Assembly (NCBI GenBank): GCA_003343845.1
Contig: QAKK01000006.1
Location: forward strand, 1-7,930
Direction: 5' to 3'
Origin: Oscillospiraceae bacterium
Lineage (GTDB): Bacteria > Bacillota > Clostridia > Oscillospirales > CAG-272
Length of the DNA stretch: 7,930 nt
Part shown: piece after piece, positions 4,091 to 7,930 of the stretch
How the letters are laid out: each line of letters opens with the position of its first letter
Numbering within the stretch: the first letter of the stretch is position 1
Made by a program: the position numbers and the translations under genes
Notes under the pieces: model-generated
What the model was told of the DNA's origin: nothing
Database searches by the model: none
The model's input: the letters and a program-made list of their open reading frames with translations, nothing else

Positions 4091-5545
4091 ATGACTAAAA
4101 AGAAAAACGCAATCCCCGAAAACGGCATTTACGATGCCCGCACGCTCGGTGTGCCGAAGATGCTCATCCTCGGCCTGCAGCACATGTTCGCCATGTTCGG
4201 CGCAACCGTGCTCGTCCCGCTTCTGACCGGACTTGACGTTGCCTCGACGCTGCTGTTTGCAGGTCTCGGCACGCTCTTCTTCCACCTGGTCACGGGCGGC
4301 AAGGTTCCCGCATTCCTGGGTTCGTCCTTCGCATTCCTCGGCGGCTATGCTGCCATTACCGGTCTCGCCGGGACGGCAGGCTATGAGACCATGACAAAGA
4401 CGGAGCTCCTGCCTTACGCCTGCCTCGGCGTTGCCTGCGCAGGTCTCGTGTATCTCGTACTGGCGGCACTGATTCGTGCGGTCGGCGCAAACAAGGTCAT
4501 GCGCTTCTTCCCGCCGGTCGTCACCGGTCCCATCATTGTTGCAATCGGTCTCGGCCTTGCAGGCTCGGCAGTCAGCAACTGCCAGGTCAACTGGCCGCTC
4601 GCACTGATTGCCCTCGCAATCATTATTATCTTCAACGTCTGGGGCCGCGGCATGGCGAAGATCATCCCGATCCTGCTCGGTGTCCTCGGTTCCTGCGCAG
4701 CCGCTGCAATCTTTGCGCTGACCCTCGGTCAGACGATCACGGCAGCCGACGGCGCACAGTACATCGCCATCGCCGGCAAGGAGAACATGATCCTCTTCTC
4801 CACCGAAGCGCTCCAGCAGCTGAAGGATGCCGCATGGGTCGGTCTCCCGGTCACCTGGAAGCACACGGTCTTCGGCGGCGTTGACTTCTCGAATACCTCG
4901 CTCATCATCAGCTCGATCGTTGCCATCATGCCGATCTCGCTGGCAACCATGATGGAGCATATCGGCGACATCTCGGCGATCTCCTCCACGGTCGGTAAGA
5001 ACTACATCAAGGATCCCGGTCTGCACAGAACGCTCGTCGGCGACGGTATCGCAACCACGCTGGCATCGCTCTTCGGTGCGCCCGCAAACACGACCTACGG
5101 TGAGAACACCGGTGTGCTTGCACTCTCGAGAGTCTATGATCCCCGCGTCATCCGCATCGCGGCAGTCTTCGCGGCAGTCCTCTCCTTCAGCCCCAAGTTT
5201 GCGGCGCTGATCCACCTGATCCCCACCGCAATCATCGGCGGTATCTCCTTTGTCCTCTACGGCATGATCTCGGCCATCGGTGTGCGCAACGTTGTTGAAA
5301 ACCAGGTCGACTTTACGAAGAGCCGCAACCTGATCGTCGCGGCGATCATTCTGGTCTGCGCACTCGGCCTCGGCTCGGTCAGCTTCACGATCGGCGGTGT
5401 CGGCATCTCGCTCTCCGCACTCGCAGTTGCATCCATCGCGGGCATCGTCCTCAACGCAATCCTGCCCGGCAAGGATTACACCTTCGACTCGGAAGAGAAG
5501 GGCGCACAGGCGGTTGACTTCCAGATCAACTCCTCGGAGAAATAA
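4091..5545 (+). CDS. uraA: Uracil permease (NCS2 / uracil-xanthine permease family)
   Basis: This integral membrane transporter (484 aa) takes up uracil by proton symport; it belongs to the NCS2 family of UraA. Residues 28-43 (GLQHMFAMFGATVLVP) hold the substrate-site His equivalent to E. coli UraA H24. MMEHIGD (287-293) carries the Glu equivalent to UraA E241, and APANTTYGENTGVLALSRV (330-348) is the family signature with the Glu equivalent to E290. These residue matches are by motif position, not by a computed alignment. Around 12-14 hydrophobic segments are visible. The loop of about residues 214-262 seems longer than in E. coli UraA. The close match of the signature to the uracil branch and the PyrR-type leader favour uracil over xanthine. 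Ala codons favour GCA here, whereas neighbours favour GCG/GCC. The gene stands alone between its attenuator and a terminator. Confidence 0.95.
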   Translation: MTKKKNAIPENGIYDARTLGVPKMLILGLQHMFAMFGATVLVPLLTGLDVASTLLFAGLGTLFFHLVTGGKVPAFLGSSFAFLGGYAAITGLAGTAGYETMTKTELLPYACLGVACAGLVYLVLAALIRAVGANKVMRFFPPVVTGPIIVAIGLGLAGSAVSNCQVNWPLALIALAIIIIFNVWGRGMAKIIPILLGVLGSCAAAAIFALTLGQTITAADGAQYIAIAGKENMILFSTEALQQLKDAAWVGLPVTWKHTVFGGVDFSNTSLIISSIVAIMPISLATMMEHIGDISAISSTVGKNYIKDPGLHRTLVGDGIATTLASLFGAPANTTYGENTGVLALSRVYDPRVIRIAAVFAAVLSFSPKFAALIHLIPTAIIGGISFVLYGMISAIGVRNVVENQVDFTKSRNLIVAAIILVCALGLGSVSFTIGGVGISLSALAVASIAGIVLNAILPGKDYTFDSEEKGAQAVDFQINSSEK

Positions 5546-5564
5546 GCTCCCCGAAATGCAATCG

Positions 5565-5589
5565 AAAGGCGGCTTCTGCCGCCTTTTTT
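5565..5589 (+). terminator. Rho-independent terminator of uraA
   Basis: AAAGGCGGC (5565-5573) and GCCGCCTTT (5578-5586) form a perfect 9-bp stem with a TTCT loop; the T run covers 5584-5589. It lies 19 bp after the uraA stop. Confidence 0.92.
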
Positions 5590-5599
5590 GCGTTATGTC

Positions 5600-5628
5600 T
5601 TGAACTGCGCACGGGAATATGCTATAAT
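5600..5628 (+). promoter_or_regulatory. Extended -10 promoter of the second S11 gene
   Basis: TTGAAC (5600-5605) and TATAAT (5623-5628) are 17 bp apart, with TGC before the -10. A second TATAAT at 5632-5637 lacks a matching -35. The leader is about 57 nt and contains a small hairpin, CCGCC/GGCGG (5655-5659/5666-5670). Confidence 0.87.
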
Positions 5629-5691
5629 CTATATAATATGTAGAAATTTGTGCTCCGCCCGCTAAGGCGGCGAATATAACGAGGTTTTAGT

Positions 5692-6846
5692 ATGCCAGAG
5701 AATATCAGACCGCAGCGCGTGCCTGCGCCGCAGCCGTCCGCGCAGACGGCGACGCGCCCCGCTGTCCGGAAAGGGAAGGGCGATCGCGCATTTTCCCGTG
5801 CGATCCCGATCCTGATTGTCGTTTTGCTCTTGTCCTTTGCTGCCATGCTGTTTTTGCTCGGCGCTCTGCAAAAGCGAAATGCAAGCATTGCCGCCGAATA
5901 TCAGGCATTGCAGGAAGAGAACGAGTACCGGCAGATGCTCATTGCACGCGCCGACGTCGATACGCGCACCGTGGAGGCTGTGCCGGTAGTCGAACCGCAG
6001 ATTGCGCATGCCGCCTATGCCGCGGATGCGAAGACGCTCAGCGACATCAACAGTGCCTACGCCATTTTGATCGATGTGGACAACAATACCGTGCTGGCGT
6101 CGCGCAACGGCGAGGCGCGCATTTATCCCGCCTCGATGACCAAGCTGATGACGTTGATCGTGGCGATGGAGCACATGGCGGATCTGAACGATACCTACAC
6201 GTTTACTTATCAGATCATCAATCCGCAGGTGGCGGCGGGCGCAAGCGTTGCAGGCTTTTCGGCGGGCGAGACCGTGCCGCTGATCGACCTCCTGTACGGC
6301 ACGGCGCTGCCCTCCGGCGCGGATGCGACGGCGGCGATCGCCGACTATGTTGCCGGTTCGGAGAGTGTGTTTGCCGAACTGATGAACGAAAAAGCCGAAG
6401 CCATGGGGCTCACGAACACGCATTTTGTCAACGCAAGCGGGCTCCACGATCCGGATCATTATTCCACGCCGCACGAGATCGCGCTGATCCTGGAATACGC
6501 GCTCGAAATTCCGCAGCTGCGCGAGATCATATCCACCTATCAATATACAACGGCGAAGACCGAGCAGCATCCGGACGGACTGCTGCTGACCAGCACGGTG
6601 TTCTCCCGCATGCGCGGAGACGAACCCGGGAATGCAGAGGTTTTCGCAGGCAAAACCGGCTATACGCACGAGGCGAAAAGCTGCCTCGCCAGCGCCGCCG
6701 AAACGCCGGACGGGCACACCTATGTGCTGGTGACGGCTTTTGCGGACGGTACCTATGCGCCCGTCTACGATGCAATTGACATTTACAGAAACTATATTCC
6801 GTCACCGGATGCCGCCGAAGCCGGGGCAACCGATGCCGGGGACTAA
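5692..6846 (+). CDS. Membrane-anchored D-Ala-D-Ala carboxypeptidase (S11 family)
   Basis: The protein has 384 aa. A Pro/Arg-rich cytoplasmic N-terminus (1-36) precedes one uncleaved membrane helix (about 37-58), a short predicted coiled coil (60-82, ending EENEYRQ) and an extracellular S11 domain (about 118-350). The domain would remove the terminal D-Ala from peptidoglycan pentapeptides and so control cross-linking. Motif 1 is SMTK (S148, K151) in YPASMTKLM. Motif 3 is KTG (321-323) in AGKTGYT. Motif 2 reads S208-G-A-D, keeping the Ser but with Ala where S-x-N has Asn. Activity is still likely because Ser, Lys, motif 2 Ser and KTG are present, but this is inference. The PBP5 C-terminal domain is absent, and the tail is short and acidic. 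GAGG (5681-5684) is the ribosome site. The gene is transcribed alone, with a promoter and terminator. Confidence 0.93.
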   Translation: MPENIRPQRVPAPQPSAQTATRPAVRKGKGDRAFSRAIPILIVVLLLSFAAMLFLLGALQKRNASIAAEYQALQEENEYRQMLIARADVDTRTVEAVPVVEPQIAHAAYAADAKTLSDINSAYAILIDVDNNTVLASRNGEARIYPASMTKLMTLIVAMEHMADLNDTYTFTYQIINPQVAAGASVAGFSAGETVPLIDLLYGTALPSGADATAAIADYVAGSESVFAELMNEKAEAMGLTNTHFVNASGLHDPDHYSTPHEIALILEYALEIPQLREIISTYQYTTAKTEQHPDGLLLTSTVFSRMRGDEPGNAEVFAGKTGYTHEAKSCLASAAETPDGHTYVLVTAFADGTYAPVYDAIDIYRNYIPSPDAAEAGATDAGD

Positions 6847-6854
6847 AATACGAG

Positions 6855-6897
6855 AAAAAAGCGCCGGGATTTTTATATTGCATCCCTGCGCTTTTTT
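6855..6897 (+). terminator. Rho-independent terminator of the second S11 gene
   Basis: AAAAAAGCGCCGGGAT (6855-6870) pairs with ATCCCTGCGCTTTTTT (6882-6897) with a single C-T mismatch and an 11-nt loop. The right arm ends in six T. It begins 8 bp after the stop codon. Confidence 0.9.
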
Positions 6898-7041
6898 GTG
6901 TATTCTTTATATGCGATGATTTGTACTTCAGGCTGCATTTGTGCAAAAAAATGAGCCTTGTCTGCGTTGTTTTGTGTATTGCATCGCACAGGTTGCACAG
7001 TTTTGATGCGAAAATTTCTATGTGCGGCGGCGAGACTTGCT
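6898..7041. other. Noncoding stretch before the SLH gene promoter
   Basis: No gene is supported here. The opposite strand is open across it but shows no family features and no ribosome site. The stretch is rich in T and TG, with an 8-bp inverted repeat at its right end that brackets the next promoter's -35. Confidence 0.5.
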
Positions 7042-7056
7042 TTGAATCCCGCCGCA
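7023..7056. repeat. 8-bp inverted repeat around the -35 box of the SLH gene
   Basis: TGCGGCGG (7023-7030) and CCGCCGCA (7049-7056) are exact inverted copies 18 bp apart; the -35 box (7042-7047) lies between them. It may be an operator or chance in GC-rich DNA. Confidence 0.5.
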
Positions 7057-7070
7057 GCCTGTGGTACAAT
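7042..7070 (+). promoter_or_regulatory. Extended -10 promoter of the SLH gene
   Basis: TTGAAT (7042-7047) and TACAAT (7065-7070) are 17 bp apart, with TGG directly before the -10. Transcription should begin near 7077, leaving a leader of about 100 nt. Confidence 0.82.
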
Positions 7071-7076
7071 AGAAAG

Positions 7077-7175
7077 AGAAGAAGCAGTGCGCTTTGACGC
7101 GATGGACGGACAAGTTCCGGATTCATAAGGTAAACCCGGCGGCGATGCCGCCATAGATAAGGAAAGGACCAGCAC
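7077..7175 (+). promoter_or_regulatory. Leader of the SLH gene with possible RNA structure
   Basis: The leader holds a perfect hairpin GGCGGC-GAT-GCCGCC (7138-7152) and, on its two sides, related A-rich pieces ATAAGGTAAACC (7125-7136) and ATAAGGAAAGGACC (7157-7170). CCGG at 7117-7120 can also pair with CCGG at 7136-7139. The second A-rich piece contains the ribosome site AAAGGA (7163-7168), 7 nt before the ATG. I do not recognise a known riboswitch. A structure that controls ribosome access or RNA stability is plausible but unproven. Confidence 0.45.
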
Positions 7176-7930
7176 ATGAAAAGAAAACTGATTGCAATTC
7201 TGCTTGCCGTGTTCACGGCATTTGCCTGCGTGCCCGCCTTTGCGGCAGGAGATCTGCTGATCTCACCCGCACCGACGGCATCTGCGGCGCGCCCGACCGC
7301 GGGCGGCGCAGCCGACGCGCTGTACGCGCTCGGACTCGTCGGCGGCTACGGGAAGAATGCGGACGGCAGTGTGAATTTCGCGCTCGGCGAAAAGCTGACG
7401 CGCGCACAGGCGTTCGTCCTCGTGGTGCGCTTTGTCGGCGCGGAGAAGGACGCAACGCTGAGCGTGCAGAGCCACCCGTTCACCGACGTGCCCGCATGGG
7501 CGAACCCCTATATCGGCTACGTCTATGCAAACGGTATCACCAAGGGCGTGAGCGAGACGAGGTTTGACCCCGACACCCCGGTGTCGGAGGCGGCGTTCCT
7601 CACGATCATGCTGCGCGTGCTCGGCTACAACGACGGCGCGGGCGACTTCAGGTGGGACGACCCGTATACGCTGGCACAGTCGGTCGGCATCGCGGACGCA
7701 AAGGCGGACACGTTCAACCGCGGCAGCGCGTTTGTCATCTGCTACCGTGCGCTGACCGCGACGGTCAAGAGCGGGAACAGCATTGCGGAGCAGCTGATCG
7801 CCAAGGGCGTCTTCACGAAGGAAGCCTATGATAAGGCGATGAATCCCGGCGACGATACACCGATCGTCATTCCCGGCGAATCGACGCTGAAGACGGTGAT
7901 CACCCCGATCGCCGAGCTGAACACCAAGGG
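7176..7930 (+). CDS. S-layer homology (SLH) domain surface protein, 3' end outside window
   Basis: The first 251 residues of an exported protein are present and the frame is open to the window edge. A signal peptide (MKRKLIAILLAVFTAFA..., likely cut after AFA near residue 23) is followed by about three SLH repeats: roughly 45-88 (ending LTRAQAFVLVVRFVG), 101-150 (FTDVPAWANPYIGYVYANGI, then FDPDTPVSEAAFLTIMLRVLGY) and 157-195 (ending NRGSAFVICYRAL). SLH repeats hold proteins on the wall by binding pyruvylated secondary wall polysaccharide. The TRAE-like signature is kept in repeat 1 (TRAQ) but is SEAA in repeat 2 and NRGS in repeat 3. A Pro/Gly/Asp linker begins near 223 and leads to an unseen C-terminal region, so the effector role is unknown. 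The start has AAAGGA 7 nt upstream. It may be an S-layer protein, a wall hydrolase or an adhesin. Confidence 0.88.
   Translation, partial: MKRKLIAILLAVFTAFACVPAFAAGDLLISPAPTASAARPTAGGAADALYALGLVGGYGKNADGSVNFALGEKLTRAQAFVLVVRFVGAEKDATLSVQSHPFTDVPAWANPYIGYVYANGITKGVSETRFDPDTPVSEAAFLTIMLRVLGYNDGAGDFRWDDPYTLAQSVGIADAKADTFNRGSAFVICYRALTATVKSGNSIAEQLIAKGVFTKEAYDKAMNPGDDTPIVIPGESTLKTVITPIAELNTK

Noticed and set aside
3986..5215. 409-codon minus-strand open frame opposite uraA
   Set aside because: Its Asp/Glu/Arg/Cys-rich translation is the antisense of a hydrophobic transporter, and uraA is unmistakable on the other strand.
5662..6717. 351-codon minus-strand open frame opposite the second S11 gene
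   Set aside because: It overlaps a gene with intact SxxK and KTG motifs and runs across that gene's leader; no motif of its own.
7564..7755. 63-codon plus-strand open frame within the SLH gene
   Set aside because: It is out of frame with the SLH protein, which runs from 7176 to the window edge with a signal peptide and SLH repeats; its Arg/Thr-rich translation is a shadow.

Overview
The window reads as chromosomal DNA from a GC-rich member of the Firmicutes, most likely a gut-type Clostridia of the Oscillospiraceae/Ruminococcaceae kind. The reasons are an IreB-family protein, a PyrR-type attenuator, a YajC plus small four-helix membrane protein pair, an S-layer-homology protein, good AGGAGG-type ribosome sites and sigma-A promoters that all have 17-bp spacers. 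The family-level placement is inference. There is no sign of a phage, transposon, CRISPR array, tRNA or rRNA.

Layout. Bases 1-229 are AT-rich and noncoding, with a possible terminator of an upstream gene and a sigma-A promoter. A tight plus-strand cluster follows: ireB (230-490), ribF (494-1408) and an S11 (PBP5/DacA-like) protein (1405-2745). The gaps are 3 bp and a 4-bp overlap, and the cluster ends at a clear terminator (2777-2801). On the minus strand come yajC (3403-3768) and a small four-helix membrane protein resembling TIGR04086 (2908-3306), separated by a strong hairpin. Divergent from yajC is a uracil permease (4091-5545) with its own promoter and a leader that looks like a PyrR-regulated attenuator. 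A second S11 carboxypeptidase, anchored by an N-terminal membrane helix (5692-6846), has its own promoter and terminator. The window ends inside an S-layer-homology (SLH) protein (7176 to beyond 7930) with a roughly 100-nt leader.

How the genes fit together. Four of the seven genes concern the cell envelope: two S11 proteins, an SLH surface protein and IreB, the target of the PASTA-kinase envelope-stress pathway in enterococci. RibF (FMN/FAD synthesis) and the uracil permease are housekeeping. YajC belongs to the Sec translocon.

The main point of interest is that the S11 protein cotranscribed with ireB has lost two of the three active-site motifs of its family. The SxN serine is Gly and KTG is Asn-Ala-Gly, while fold, signal peptide, C-terminal domain and membrane anchor all look intact. 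It is probably a non-catalytic pseudoenzyme. I see no clearly new multi-gene system; the other findings are modest regulatory or context observations.
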